Positions 34,555 through 45,089 of a DNA stretch of 45,124 nucleotides are shown here, in pieces. Each line of letters opens with the position of its first letter. Position 1 is the stretch's first letter. The stretch covers positions 1-45,124 of the forward strand of contig CAJOID010000036.1 in NCBI GenBank assembly GCA_905234595.1, read 5' to 3'. The DNA is from an uncultured Lachnospiraceae bacterium. Lineage in GTDB: Bacteria > Bacillota > Clostridia > Lachnospirales > Lachnospiraceae. The position numbers were made by a program, and so were the translations under genes. Under the pieces are notes generated by a model. That model was not told the DNA's origin and did not search any database. It saw only the letters and a list, made by a program, of their open reading frames with translations.

Positions 34555-36525
34555 ATGTCTGTCAGGTTCGTCTGCGGGCCATCCGGCTCGGGCAAAAGCG
34601 CATATATTCAGCAAAAGATCATAAAAGAATCAATAAATGATCCGGAACGTAAGTATCTGCTCATCGTTCCGGATCAGTTCACAATGCAGATGCAGAAGCG
34701 TATGATCGAACTGCATCCTGATCATGCTTTTTCCAATATCGAGATACTCAGCTTTTCCAGACTGTCACACCGTATCCTGGAGGAAACGGGAGGTGAGACC
34801 CCTGTGCTGGATGATACCGGCAAGAGCCTCATCATCAGGCATATATCCGAGGATGTGAAGCCGGATCTGCACGTAATGTCAGGCAGACTGGACCGCATAG
34901 GTTTCATACATGAGATCAAGTCGGCCATCTCCGAGTTCATGCAATACGGCGTCGGTCCGGATGATCTGCATGATCTGACCGGGCGCATTGCCGACAGGCC
35001 TTCGCTTGCGCACAAGCTCCATGATCTTGAGGTCATCTACAGGGCTTTCATGTCTTATAAATCCGATAAGTATGTGACTTCAGAGGAGACACTGGACATC
35101 GTGAGACGTAATCTCCACAGGTCAGCGCTTGTACGCGGAGCCGTGCTGGCATTTGACGGGTTTACGGGCTTTACTCCCGTTCAGGAGAGAGTCATTCAGG
35201 AGCTGATGGTTTTGTCTCATACCGTCCTCTTTGCTTTCAGTACGGAAGAAGGAGCAGATCCTTATACTCAGGTGGCAGCCGAAGACATGTTCCATCTGTC
35301 CTGGAGGTCGGTCGACAGGCTGTCGCGCCTGGCAGATGAAGCCGGCGTGCCCTGCGAGTCCCCCATACTCCTGAGTCTGAACGGGAAGGGCAACACTGAG
35401 GTTAACATAACAACACCCAAGCCCGCCGATCTGGCTCATCTTGAACGGCATCTGTTCAGATATCCCATAGAACAATACAGGGAAGAACCCGGACATTTAC
35501 GCATATACAGAGCTTCAGGCATATCCGAGGAGATCACTGATACATTCCAGCGTATCACGGCGCTGATATCGGGCAGAAAATACCGCTACAGGGATATCGC
35601 GATAGTGGTGGGTGATATGTCCGCCTACGCAGACGGTATCTCGGGGACGGCCGCATCTCTGGGAATACCGGTATATATGGATTACAGCCGGCCGGTAATG
35701 ATGTCGCCGTTCATCGAGGCGGTATTGTCCGCCTATGATGTGATCAGGACCGATTACAGCTGTGAGAGCGTCATACGTCACATGCGGACCGGATTCGGCC
35801 CCCTGACGATGGATGAAACGGATGAACTCGAGAACTTCCTGTTAAAGAGAGGTATCCGCGGCAGACGCATGTATGAGCGGCTGTGGGTCAGCGGTCAGAC
35901 TGCTCCCGGAGAGGAAACGGAAGCTGCAGCGGCCGTGCGGGTGGAGAAGACAGAGAGGATCAATGCCATACGTGTCAAAGTATATGATCACTTTACCGGT
36001 TTACATAACTCAAATAATACTATCAGATCATATGCCGGAAGCTTATATGATTTCATGGCTTCGGCCCGCATGTATGACAGACTGATGACCATGGCCTCGG
36101 AATTTCGTGACAGCGGCGATCATGCGAGAGCCATGCAGTATGAGCAGGTGTTTGAACGTGTATGCGGACTTCTGGATCAGATAGTGACTCTTACCGGAGA
36201 TGAAGAAGCGGATGCCGATGAATTCCTTCACATTCTTGAAGCAGGCCTCGGTGAGATCAGGCTCGGTATCATCCCGGGCGAGAGCGATCAGGTCATGGTC
36301 GGTGATTTCGTACGTACAAGGCTGGAATCGGTCAAAGTGCTCTTTTTGCTGGGAGCCAATGATGAAAACATCCCCGGGAAGGTCTCTACCGGCGGTATCA
36401 TATCCGATCCGGACAGGGACTATCTGAGCGGATTTGACGGGATAGAACTTCACTCAGAGGCTCTATCTGTATATGAACATGGCCAAGCCGTCGGATGGCC
36501 TCATAGTGTCGTACACTGCCTGTGA
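34555..36525 (+). CDS. addB: AddB helicase-nuclease subunit, N-terminal part (frameshifted)
   Basis: AddB pairs with AddA to resect DNA double-strand breaks for recombination. This frame (656 residues) has the Walker A-like CGPSGSGKSAYI, LIVPDQFTMQMQKRMIE and LGANDENIPG, typical of the inactivated helicase half. At about 36450 it leaves the family sequence (reads SEALSVYEHGQAVGWP) while the proper continuation (TQRLYLYMNMAKPSDGL) is in the +1 frame from about 36452. Relative to AddB proteins I remember, about ten residues between IEL and QRLYLY are missing, suggesting a deletion of 3n+2 bases. Combined length (1145 codons) is otherwise normal. Ends at an out-of-frame TGA. Confidence 0.85.
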   Translation: MSVRFVCGPSGSGKSAYIQQKIIKESINDPERKYLLIVPDQFTMQMQKRMIELHPDHAFSNIEILSFSRLSHRILEETGGETPVLDDTGKSLIIRHISEDVKPDLHVMSGRLDRIGFIHEIKSAISEFMQYGVGPDDLHDLTGRIADRPSLAHKLHDLEVIYRAFMSYKSDKYVTSEETLDIVRRNLHRSALVRGAVLAFDGFTGFTPVQERVIQELMVLSHTVLFAFSTEEGADPYTQVAAEDMFHLSWRSVDRLSRLADEAGVPCESPILLSLNGKGNTEVNITTPKPADLAHLERHLFRYPIEQYREEPGHLRIYRASGISEEITDTFQRITALISGRKYRYRDIAIVVGDMSAYADGISGTAASLGIPVYMDYSRPVMMSPFIEAVLSAYDVIRTDYSCESVIRHMRTGFGPLTMDETDELENFLLKRGIRGRRMYERLWVSGQTAPGEETEAAAAVRVEKTERINAIRVKVYDHFTGLHNSNNTIRSYAGSLYDFMASARMYDRLMTMASEFRDSGDHARAMQYEQVFERVCGLLDQIVTLTGDEEADADEFLHILEAGLGEIRLGIIPGESDQVMVGDFVRTRLESVKVLFLLGANDENIPGKVSTGGIISDPDRDYLSGFDGIELHSEALSVYEHGQAVGWPHSVVHCL

Positions 36526-37990
36526 TGAAAAGGGCTCCCCGGTACAGCCTTCTTACCTGATACATATGTTATGTAAACTATTTCCGGCAGTTCCCCACCG
36601 CAGATCGGCGGATTCACATTCTGTGGAGGAAGTGGCGGCACCGGCCGACAGACATGCCGTGGCACGTGTATGTGCGGATATGCTCCGTGAATATGCCGGA
36701 GGGCGCCTGGATCCTGAAGACAAGATGCGTCTGGCAGGACTGTGCCGGATCATGGGATCGCATGATGACGGAAGTACTCTTGACGCTGTCCTCAATATGA
36801 GCTGTGCACACTATACACATACTCCGCTGTCAGATTCGATCGCGGAGGGGATATACGGTACCGTGATGCAGACCTCCGTGAGCCGTCTGGAGAGATTTGC
36901 CGCCTGTGCATATGCGCATTTCTTAAGTTACGGACTCAGGCTTCGCGAACGGCCGGAGTATTCGTTTGAGAATAACGATATGGGTGACGTATATCATAAG
37001 GCTCTGGAAGAGTTCTCCAACAGGGTCAGCGAGTCCGGAGCCGGCTGGAACGGACTCGGCAGTGAAGAAGCCGCAGCCTGGGCAGATGAGATCATGGATC
37101 GTCTGATCAATACCTACGGCGATACCATACTGATATCCAATAATCGTAATATAGCGTTGAGTGACAGACTCAAACGCATAGTCAGGAGGAGTGTGGATAC
37201 CATCAGATACCAGGTCGGCGCCGGTGATTTCATCCCGAAGTTCTTTGAGAGAGGGTTCAGTGAATCAAGGTCTTTCACCGGTGAGGACGGGGCTGAGCAT
37301 ACATACCGCCTGACAGGCAAGATAGACCGAGTCGACATATGTGAGTCGGATGAGAACCGGTATCTGCGTATAGTGGATTATAAGTCGGGCAACAGGGACT
37401 TCGACATAGCGGCTCTGTATCACGGACTGATGATGCAGCTGGCCGTATATATGGATGCCGCACTTAAGATAACGGGCGATACCCAACCTGCCGGTATGCT
37501 GTATTACCATATGTCCGATCCGGTGGTATCCGCGGATGCGGACACTACCGATGAAGAGGCGGCCGATCTGGTCCGTGGTGAACTCCGCATGAAAGGCGTG
37601 GTCAACTCCGACCCCGACATAGCGAGGCTGATGGACCGAACGCTTACGGCCGGTACAGGCTCGAAGGTCATTCCACTGGCCTACAAAAAAGACAACACTC
37701 CGCAGGCTTATTCCAAAGCATATACGACGGATGAACTGAAACTGATGCTTGAATATACCGAAAAGAAGATGGATGAACTCTCATCGCGGATTATGGGAGG
37801 CTGTATTGAAGTACATCCGGCTTATATGAAGCGTTCGGATCCTCCGTGCAGATGGTGCGACTATGCATCGGTATGCCATATCGCATCGGGTATCCCGGGC
37901 TATGAGAGATCCGAATATGATGATGATTCGGCTGATATACCGGAGGCGATGAGACGCTCGGTGAAGGCTCAGAAAGATAATAATGGTTGA
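36473..37990 (+). CDS. addB: AddB C-terminal nuclease part (frameshifted)
   Basis: Continuation of AddB in another frame, 505 codons from the ATG at 36473, which has no ribosome site and lies within the upstream frame, so it is unlikely to be a natural start. It retains the nuclease core (RLTGKIDRVDI, LRIVDYKSG) and the iron-sulphur cysteines: one in RFAACAYAHFL and three in DPPCRWCDYASVCHI, as in functional AddB. The intact C-terminus means the lesion is either recent or a sequence error. Overlaps addA by 8 bases. Confidence 0.85.
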   Translation: MNMAKPSDGLIVSYTACDEKGSPVQPSYLIHMLCKLFPAVPHRRSADSHSVEEVAAPADRHAVARVCADMLREYAGGRLDPEDKMRLAGLCRIMGSHDDGSTLDAVLNMSCAHYTHTPLSDSIAEGIYGTVMQTSVSRLERFAACAYAHFLSYGLRLRERPEYSFENNDMGDVYHKALEEFSNRVSESGAGWNGLGSEEAAAWADEIMDRLINTYGDTILISNNRNIALSDRLKRIVRRSVDTIRYQVGAGDFIPKFFERGFSESRSFTGEDGAEHTYRLTGKIDRVDICESDENRYLRIVDYKSGNRDFDIAALYHGLMMQLAVYMDAALKITGDTQPAGMLYYHMSDPVVSADADTTDEEAADLVRGELRMKGVVNSDPDIARLMDRTLTAGTGSKVIPLAYKKDNTPQAYSKAYTTDELKLMLEYTEKKMDELSSRIMGGCIEVHPAYMKRSDPPCRWCDYASVCHIASGIPGYERSEYDDDSADIPEAMRRSVKAQKDNNG

Positions 37991-40900
37991 ATTTACCCCC
38001 GAACAGAAGAAAGTCATAGAAGCCAGAGACTGCAGTCTGATCGTGTCCGCCGCCGCCGGCAGCGGAAAGACGGCTGTGCTCGTGGAACGTATAATCGGCC
38101 TGATCACGGACCCTGAGAATCCCGTGGATATAGATACCATGCTGGTGGTGACCTTTACCAATGCCGCAGCGGCTCAGATGAAGGACAAGATAAGGGATGC
38201 ACTGGCAGGCAGGCTTGAGAAGGATCCCGATGATGTCAATCTGCAGAGACAGGCTACACTCATTCATAATGCAAGGATCACCACTATAGACTCTTTCTGT
38301 CAGTATGTACTCCGCAACTCATTTGCGGATACAGATGTGGATCCCGGATTCCGTATCGCGGAGCCGGGTGAGAATACCCTGCTTGAGGCTGATGTGCTGG
38401 ACCAGCTCATCGAAGACAGATACGGCAGAGGAGATGAGGATTTCCTCTATATGGCCGATCATCTGGCGACCGGAGCTTCCGACCACAGTGTGGCCGAAGC
38501 CGTATCGACGTTATACAGAGTGGCCCAGTCAGATCCCTGGCCGTATATATGGCTGCAGGATTGCATGCGCGGCCATGACATTCCCGCCGGAGAGGGATTA
38601 CCGCCGGATATGGAGAAACGTATCGTGGACAGGGCCCGGCATGAAATATCAAAAACGCTCGATATTTATAATAAGGCGCTTGAACTGGCCGAAACCGGAG
38701 GACTGCATCCGGATTATACTGCCGTGATCGCATCCGAACGTGACGCCCTTATGGATATTACGGAGAAGGCAGGCCGGGATGAGGGCATGGGATATGATGA
38801 ACTCGGAGATCTCGTAAGGTCTCTGACATACGAAACCCTTTCCCGTAAGAAGAATCCCGATGAAGATAAGGCTGTAAGGGAGCAGGTGAAGGATCTCAGG
38901 ACCGCAGCCAAGTCCGGTATGGAGAAACTGAAGAAATCATATCTGTCAGCGTCATCCGCAGCTGCCGCTGACCGGATCAGGGAGTGTGACCGTACGGTAT
39001 CATCTCTGTGCCGGCTGACGATGGATTATATGGATGCCTTAAGAGATGCCAAGGCAGACAGAGGTATTTTATCTTTCTCCGATATAGAGCATTATGCTCT
39101 GGATATACTGGTGAAACGTACAGACGACGGAGATTGTGAATACAGGGAAGCTGCGGGACAGTACAGGAGTTTCTTCAGTTATGTGTTCATAGATGAGTAT
39201 CAGGACTCAAACCTTATCCAGGAACTGATACTGTCAGCTGTCTCCGGTGAGAAAGACGGCATATACAACCGCTTCATGGTGGGTGATATCAAGCAGTCCA
39301 TATACCGGTTCAGACAGGCCCGTCCGGAGATATTCATAGAGAAATATGATGAATATGAGTATGAGGGTGCAGACCGGCGCAAGATCGACTTAAACCGTAA
39401 CTTCCGCAGCCGTACACAGGTACTTGATGCATGTAACGCACTGTTTGAGCGTATCATGACCCTGTCCTGCGGCGGTGCCGAGTATGATGAGCATGCCGCG
39501 CTTAAATACGGTGCCGGTTATCCCGATGCGAAGGGGAATGAATATGAGACCGAGGTGATCTTCGTCAAAACCTCCGAAGGTGAGACTTCAGACCGTGCCG
39601 CTACAGAAGGAGAGGCGATCGCACGCCGCATAGAAGAACTGATGAGCAGCGGCATGGAGATCAGAGACCCCGATGACGGTAATATGAGGCCCCTCAGATA
39701 CGGCGATATAGTCATATTGTACCGGTCCAGCGCTCCGGATGCAGAGCATTACAAGAAGATCCTGGAGACTCATTCCATTCCGGCATCGCTCACAGGCAGT
39801 TCGGGATATTTCAGCACATATGAGATATCGACATTGATGAATCTGCTGAGGATCATAGTCAATCCTCTGCAGGATATACCTTTCTACGGATCGATGTCGT
39901 CGGTGATCGGCGGATATGGCCCCGAGGACATAGCCCGTATAAGCCTGGCGTACAGAGAGTCGCTCCCTGACGGCGTACGCCCCGGTGAGGGATATATGTA
40001 TGATGCATGTAAACTGGCTGCAGCTCAGGGAGATGAGCGGAGTGTACGTTTCCTGGATATGATAGACAGATACCGCACCATGTCCGGATATATGAGTGTG
40101 GATGAACTGCTGAGTGTGATCCTGGATGACACCGGATACCGGACTCTGATGCTGGCCATGAGAGGAGGCCCCAGACGGGCGGCCAATGTGGACATGCTCA
40201 TCCGTAAGGCTGCCGATTATGCCGGGACGTCCTATTTCGGACTGTATAATTTCATCCGCTATATAGATCTGCTCAGAAAATCCGAGACTGATGACGAAGA
40301 AGCGGAAGCCCCGGGCGAGATGCGGGATACCGTCCGCATCATGACCATACATAAGAGTAAGGGCCTGGAGTTCCCGGTGGTCATAGTGGCCAGAGAGGGC
40401 AGCGAGTTTAATATGACCGACGCACGAGGTGCGGTGATATGTGATCATGATGCCGGGATAGGCGTCCGGAATATCGATACGCGCAGGAGGATCCGGTATG
40501 ACAATCTGATGTACCGCCATGTGTCGGATTCCATATGTGATCAGACACTGGCAGAGGAGATGCGCATACAGTATGTGGCCATGACGAGAGCCAGGGAGAA
40601 ACTGATCCTGATGGCCGCTCTTGCCGATGAACGGGGCAGAAACGATGAAGATACGGATGATTCCAAACTGGTGATCAGGCGTCCTGAGAAGCCGGCCAGA
40701 TATATAGACTGGTATATACAGTGCATGTGTGACGCGGCGGGTACCGACAGACTTGTACTTGATGAAGAATGGACGGGATCCGATAAGCTGCATATCCGCT
40801 TTCACAAAGCCGACATGTCGTCCGGGACCGCTGATGGAGCGGCACTTATGGAAGCGGTCGATACAAAACTGCTCATGAAGGAACTGGATGATGCATCCCT

Positions 40901-41669
40901 GATCAGTGATATGTCATCTCCCTATATGAATTATATAGAAAGCCTGTATGAATACGAATATCCTCACGCCGATCTGAGCGGTCTGTATACCAAGACATCC
41001 GTATCCGTGCTCAAGCACGCAGCCATGCCTGATGATGAGGAACCGGTACATGAACTTTTCCGCGGCGAAGCGGATGACGGTAAGGACGAGGTGGCAGGAT
41101 ATGATGCACCCGTACCCGGATTCATATCGGGAACATCGGACAGGCCGGGAGCTACCGTCAGAGGGTCTGCATTTCACAGGATCATGGAACTCTTTGACTT
41201 TACGGCTTTGGATTCCCCGGGATCACTTCTTCGGCAGATCGAGGCGTATGCCGCCGATCAGCGACTGTCGCCCGTAGAAAAGCATATTCTGGACGACCCG
41301 GAAGAAGTGCGGCTTATCGAAGAGTTTCTTAAAACGGATGCGGCGCGCAGGATGGCATCGGCTTACGGGAACGGCCGTTTGTACAGAGAGGCACCTTTTA
41401 TGATGGGGATTCCGGCATCGCGTGTGGATGAGAGATTTCCTTCCGATGAAACTGTACTCATTCAGGGTATTATTGATGTATATTGGATAGAGGATGACGG
41501 AGCCGTGATCCTGGATTACAAGACCGACCGCGTAAACAGTGCCGGCCGGCTGGTCGAACTGTATAAGACACAGCTCGATTATTACGGGTATGCTCTTGAG
41601 CAGATGCGTATCCCGGTCAAAGAGAAGCTGATTTATTCATTTGCGCTCGGAGAGACCATAACTCTCTGA
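37983..41669 (+). CDS. addA: ATP-dependent helicase/nuclease subunit A
   Basis: 1228-residue UvrD-like helicase fused to a RecB-type nuclease; with AddB it processes DNA ends up to a recombination hotspot. Motif I AAAGSGKTAVLVERI, motif II region FIDEYQDSN, motif III MVGDIKQSIYRFRQARPEIF, motif V IHKSKGLEFPVV, motif VI VAMTRAREKL, and the C-terminal nuclease motif VILDYKTDRV after RGSAFHRIMEL. All are present and the frame is uninterrupted. Starts within the end of addB, so they are translationally coupled. Confidence 0.96.
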   Translation: MVEFTPEQKKVIEARDCSLIVSAAAGSGKTAVLVERIIGLITDPENPVDIDTMLVVTFTNAAAAQMKDKIRDALAGRLEKDPDDVNLQRQATLIHNARITTIDSFCQYVLRNSFADTDVDPGFRIAEPGENTLLEADVLDQLIEDRYGRGDEDFLYMADHLATGASDHSVAEAVSTLYRVAQSDPWPYIWLQDCMRGHDIPAGEGLPPDMEKRIVDRARHEISKTLDIYNKALELAETGGLHPDYTAVIASERDALMDITEKAGRDEGMGYDELGDLVRSLTYETLSRKKNPDEDKAVREQVKDLRTAAKSGMEKLKKSYLSASSAAAADRIRECDRTVSSLCRLTMDYMDALRDAKADRGILSFSDIEHYALDILVKRTDDGDCEYREAAGQYRSFFSYVFIDEYQDSNLIQELILSAVSGEKDGIYNRFMVGDIKQSIYRFRQARPEIFIEKYDEYEYEGADRRKIDLNRNFRSRTQVLDACNALFERIMTLSCGGAEYDEHAALKYGAGYPDAKGNEYETEVIFVKTSEGETSDRAATEGEAIARRIEELMSSGMEIRDPDDGNMRPLRYGDIVILYRSSAPDAEHYKKILETHSIPASLTGSSGYFSTYEISTLMNLLRIIVNPLQDIPFYGSMSSVIGGYGPEDIARISLAYRESLPDGVRPGEGYMYDACKLAAAQGDERSVRFLDMIDRYRTMSGYMSVDELLSVILDDTGYRTLMLAMRGGPRRAANVDMLIRKAADYAGTSYFGLYNFIRYIDLLRKSETDDEEAEAPGEMRDTVRIMTIHKSKGLEFPVVIVAREGSEFNMTDARGAVICDHDAGIGVRNIDTRRRIRYDNLMYRHVSDSICDQTLAEEMRIQYVAMTRAREKLILMAALADERGRNDEDTDDSKLVIRRPEKPARYIDWYIQCMCDAAGTDRLVLDEEWTGSDKLHIRFHKADMSSGTADGAALMEAVDTKLLMKELDDASLISDMSSPYMNYIESLYEYEYPHADLSGLYTKTSVSVLKHAAMPDDEEPVHELFRGEADDGKDEVAGYDAPVPGFISGTSDRPGATVRGSAFHRIMELFDFTALDSPGSLLRQIEAYAADQRLSPVEKHILDDPEEVRLIEEFLKTDAARRMASAYGNGRLYREAPFMMGIPASRVDERFPSDETVLIQGIIDVYWIEDDGAVILDYKTDRVNSAGRLVELYKTQLDYYGYALEQMRIPVKEKLIYSFALGETITL

Positions 41670-41683
41670 ACAGACAGGTATAT

Positions 41684-42589
41684 ATGGGCAGATCGTTCAA
41701 AAAAGTGATATATGTGCTGATGCCTTTTCTGGCGTACTACGTGGTACATGATGTGACCAGGCTGCTGATGATGTATGTACTCCAGCTCATCTCATCCAAC
41801 AGTGCACCTGCTTACGCTTATATCAGGGCACATGATACTTTTTTCTCCGGGATCATATCTCTGATAGACATGCTGCTCGGGGCGGCCGTACTCATCATCC
41901 TGATGAAAAGGGATCCCGAGGAACTGTCAATCTGGGATTATGTAAACCTAAACGGTATCGGCTTTTACAGGGCGGACCGTATCCATCCGGCTGCTTTCTC
42001 ATGGATCCTGATCACTGTTCAGGCCGTCAGCATGGCTCTGGGACTTAATATCCTGATAGGATTATCCGGGCTCATGCGCATTTCATCATACGCCGGGACT
42101 TCTGCCACACAGTATAACCTGCCACTGTGGTTCGGACTGCTGCTGTACGGCCTGGTCTCGCCTGCCGTGGAAGAACTGCTTTTCAGGACCGTGGTATACG
42201 GCCGCATGAAGAGGAGATTTCATATAGCGATCGCCATGATCATCAGTTCCATGTTCTTTGGACTTTATCACGGTAATCTGGTACAGGGAATATACGGCTT
42301 TGCCATGGGACTGCTCATGTGTCTGGCCTGTGAGTATATTCACAGCGTCACGGGAGCATTTCTGATGCATTCGGCAGCCAATCTGACCGTATACCTGCTC
42401 GGCAGGAGCGGAGTGCTCATGAAGATACATACTCCCGTATACTGCATCCTTCTCCTGGGCATCGGATGTGCCACGATACTGACCGAGATCGCTTATTCGG
42501 TACTGAGCGTCCGCCGCCGGGGACGTCCTGAAGGTATCGGATACGTCGGATGTTTCTATGTTGATCCCACTCTGACAGACGAAGAATAA
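41684..42589 (+). CDS. CPBP family intramembrane metalloprotease
   Basis: 301-residue membrane protein with about eight helices. The three CPBP/Abi motifs are visible: EELLFRTVVYGRM (EExxxR), FFGLYHGNL (FxxxH) and the later FLMHSAANL (HxxxN). Eukaryotic relatives cut CAAX-processed proteins; bacterial members include bacteriocin self-immunity proteins and are mostly uncharacterised. Starts 14 bases after addA. No bacteriocin gene is nearby. Confidence 0.9.
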   Translation: MGRSFKKVIYVLMPFLAYYVVHDVTRLLMMYVLQLISSNSAPAYAYIRAHDTFFSGIISLIDMLLGAAVLIILMKRDPEELSIWDYVNLNGIGFYRADRIHPAAFSWILITVQAVSMALGLNILIGLSGLMRISSYAGTSATQYNLPLWFGLLLYGLVSPAVEELLFRTVVYGRMKRRFHIAIAMIISSMFFGLYHGNLVQGIYGFAMGLLMCLACEYIHSVTGAFLMHSAANLTVYLLGRSGVLMKIHTPVYCILLLGIGCATILTEIAYSVLSVRRRGRPEGIGYVGCFYVDPTLTDEE

Positions 42590-42683
42590 ATATATGATCG
42601 ATATATACACAACGGGTGTTATCTTGGTATACTGATTTTGTGTATAAACATGTTGTCCGGCTTTCAGAAAGGATATTCAGCAT

Positions 42684-44051
42684 ATGAAGGAACTCAAGCC
42701 CATTACCAATAAACTGTTGTGGATATTCGCCATTGGCCAGTTCGGATGGAGCCTTCTCTCGGGTGTCGTATCGAACTGGATGGTCTATTATTATACGGGT
42801 AGCCCGGATGCACAGAATCCGAATACGGGACTTTTTGCATCGGGGATCACCCAGGAACCCATCCTTTTTAAACTCACACTGTTCGGTCTCGTGCTCGCGG
42901 TCGGACGTATATTCGATGCCATCACGGATCCTCTTATCGCAGGATGGTCGGACCGCAGTAACTATAAGAACGGACGCCGTATACCTTTTATGCGTGCTAT
43001 GGCTGTTCCTTTTGCTCTGTGTACCATAGGCCTGTTCGTTCTTCCGCAGACAGGGGTCGTAGCTGTCAATGATATCCTGCTTTTCGTACTACTCATAGTG
43101 TTCTATCTGTTCATGACCATGTTCTGTACACCGTACAACGCTCTGATAGCGGAACTCGGAGACACGCAGCAGCACAGGATCAACGTATCCACATATATAT
43201 CGTTCACATTTATCGTGGGACAGAGTATATCATTCCTGCTGCCCAATCTTGCGGGAGCACTTGAGGGAGTGGCCGGCCAGAAGGGTTCGATAAGGCTCGC
43301 TGTAGCCATCATGGCATCCATAGCCTGTGCAGCCATGCTGATCGCGGCTTTCTATATCAATGAGCGTGATTATATCGATTCCAAGCCCAGTGAGACCAGA
43401 CCTTTCAGTTCACTTATCAAGACGTTTTCCAACGGTCAGTTCCGCAGGTTCGTATATAGCGATGTCATATACTTTTTTGCACTGACTCTGTTCCAGACCG
43501 GTCTGGCATTCTATGAGACCAAACTGATGGGTATCGAGGATACATGGACATTTGTACTGACCGCCACGATGACGGCCATAAGCGTCTGCCTGTATCCGGT
43601 AGTCAATATCCTGGCCAAGAAGATGGGTAAGAAGAACCTGATAATCATCGGATTCTTCTCATACTGTGTGGTCTTCGCCATTACGGCGGCATGCGGCCGG
43701 GGCCTGTACTGGGGCTTCATAGTGGCTGTAACCGCTTCGGTTCCGATGGCCATTCTCGGCATACTGCCTCAGGCATGTGTGGCTGATGTGGCCGAGCTTA
43801 CCAGGCTGGAGACCGGAGAGGACAGGAGCGGAATGTTCTTCGCCGCACGTACTTTTGCATTCAAGATGGGACAGGCACTTGCGATGGTGATATTCACATC
43901 AGTGACCGTATCACAGACTACCGGAAGTTACAGGGCTACCGCAGTCATAGCATTTGTCACATGTCTGATAGGAGCACTTCTGTTCTTTGCTTTTAACGAG
44001 AAGATGATCCTGGGCAGGATACGCGAACTCAAGGGTGGCAATGAGATTTGA
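42684..44051 (+). CDS. GPH-family sugar:cation symporter (MFS)
   Basis: 455-residue transporter with twelve predicted helices. The N-terminus (LLWIFAIGQFGWSLLSGVVSNWMVYYYT), the FDAITDPLIAGWSDRS block with NGRRIPFMR, and the central loop are typical of glycoside-pentoside-hexuronide:cation symporters (MelB/XynP relatives). The substrate is probably an oligosaccharide or glycoside, but no glycosidase gene is adjacent. GAAAGGA precedes the ATG. Its end overlaps the next start by 11 bases. Confidence 0.9.
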   Translation: MKELKPITNKLLWIFAIGQFGWSLLSGVVSNWMVYYYTGSPDAQNPNTGLFASGITQEPILFKLTLFGLVLAVGRIFDAITDPLIAGWSDRSNYKNGRRIPFMRAMAVPFALCTIGLFVLPQTGVVAVNDILLFVLLIVFYLFMTMFCTPYNALIAELGDTQQHRINVSTYISFTFIVGQSISFLLPNLAGALEGVAGQKGSIRLAVAIMASIACAAMLIAAFYINERDYIDSKPSETRPFSSLIKTFSNGQFRRFVYSDVIYFFALTLFQTGLAFYETKLMGIEDTWTFVLTATMTAISVCLYPVVNILAKKMGKKNLIIIGFFSYCVVFAITAACGRGLYWGFIVAVTASVPMAILGILPQACVADVAELTRLETGEDRSGMFFAARTFAFKMGQALAMVIFTSVTVSQTTGSYRATAVIAFVTCLIGALLFFAFNEKMILGRIRELKGGNEI

Positions 44052-45069
44052 TAAAAGACACATCAATTGCATATTGTGCCTTCTGACTGCGATGTTCATC
44101 CTGACGGCCTGCGGTGAAGAGGAGGTGTCGTACACCGATACCGGCATGGCTGCTATCGAAGCGCTGGATTATACGGAAGCCATGGAGGCTTTTAATGCGG
44201 GACTCGAAGCCGGTGAGGATGAGAGGCTGATACTGCGCGGTCAGGGGATGGTTTATCTCGCCCAGCTTAAGTATGACGAGGCGGTCGATGCCTTTATCCG
44301 TGCCCTGAATCTGAGTAACGGGGTCCCCGAGGATCTCGACTATGATATCAATTACTATCTGGCTGCGGCATACTACAAGTCGGGCCGGCTGGAAGAAGCA
44401 CGGGCTGTGTATGATTCCATCCTGACACTCAGATCCGATGAGTATAATGCATATTATCTCAGGGGCATAGTATCGCTGGAGAGCGGTGATTACGAATCCG
44501 CCATAGAGGACTTCCGCAAGGCTATCGGTATCAACAGCGGTGACTGCGATATGATCATCGATGTATATCAGGTTCTCGCAGCCCAGGGATACAAGGAAGC
44601 CGGACGGGATATCATCAGCGAATACATAGCATCCAATTCCAATATTTCGGACTATGACTATGGCAGGTTTGAGTATTATCTCGGCAATTACGAGAACGCC
44701 GACAAAGGTGATTCGGCACAGATAACACTGTTCCTGGGCCGTACATACGAGGCCCTGGGTGATTACAACTATGCCATAAGCCTGTATAACACATATCTGG
44801 ACAAGAACCATAATGCTCCCAATATCTATAACCAGATGGGACTGTGCCAGATGAAGATGGAGAGATATGCGGAGGCACTCAGTTCGTTCCAGGCCGGAAT
44901 GAATACCGAGGACAAATCCATCATGCAGACACTCAAGTTCAATGAGGTCGTGGCATATGAATATATGGATGAATTCAGGACGGCAGCGAACCTGATGAAA
45001 GACTACATAGCGCTGTATCCCGATGATACCGCGGCTCTCAGGGAATACGAATTCCTGAAGACCAGGTAG
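44041..45069 (+). CDS. TPR-repeat lipoprotein
   Basis: 342 residues. Lipoprotein signal peptide with lipobox LTAC, lipidated Cys24 followed by GEEEVS. The remainder is a chain of about seven to eight tetratricopeptide repeats (for example ALDYTEAMEAFNAGLEAGEDE; LKYDEAVDAFIRALNLS; GDYNYAISLYNTYLDK; ERYAEALSSFQAGMNT), a protein-binding scaffold exposed on the outer face of the membrane. The ATG at 44041 is preceded by AAGGGTGG; GTG 44035 is an alternative. Overlaps the symporter end, so co-translated with it. Partner unknown. Confidence 0.88.
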   Translation: MRFDKRHINCILCLLTAMFILTACGEEEVSYTDTGMAAIEALDYTEAMEAFNAGLEAGEDERLILRGQGMVYLAQLKYDEAVDAFIRALNLSNGVPEDLDYDINYYLAAAYYKSGRLEEARAVYDSILTLRSDEYNAYYLRGIVSLESGDYESAIEDFRKAIGINSGDCDMIIDVYQVLAAQGYKEAGRDIISEYIASNSNISDYDYGRFEYYLGNYENADKGDSAQITLFLGRTYEALGDYNYAISLYNTYLDKNHNAPNIYNQMGLCQMKMERYAEALSSFQAGMNTEDKSIMQTLKFNEVVAYEYMDEFRTAANLMKDYIALYPDDTAALREYEFLKTR

Positions 45070-45089
45070 ATACGGGAGGGAGGATATAT

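Noticed and set aside
41684-42589. Bacteriocin immunity locus
   Set aside because: CPBP proteases can be immunity proteins, but no bacteriocin-like small gene or export system is next to it.
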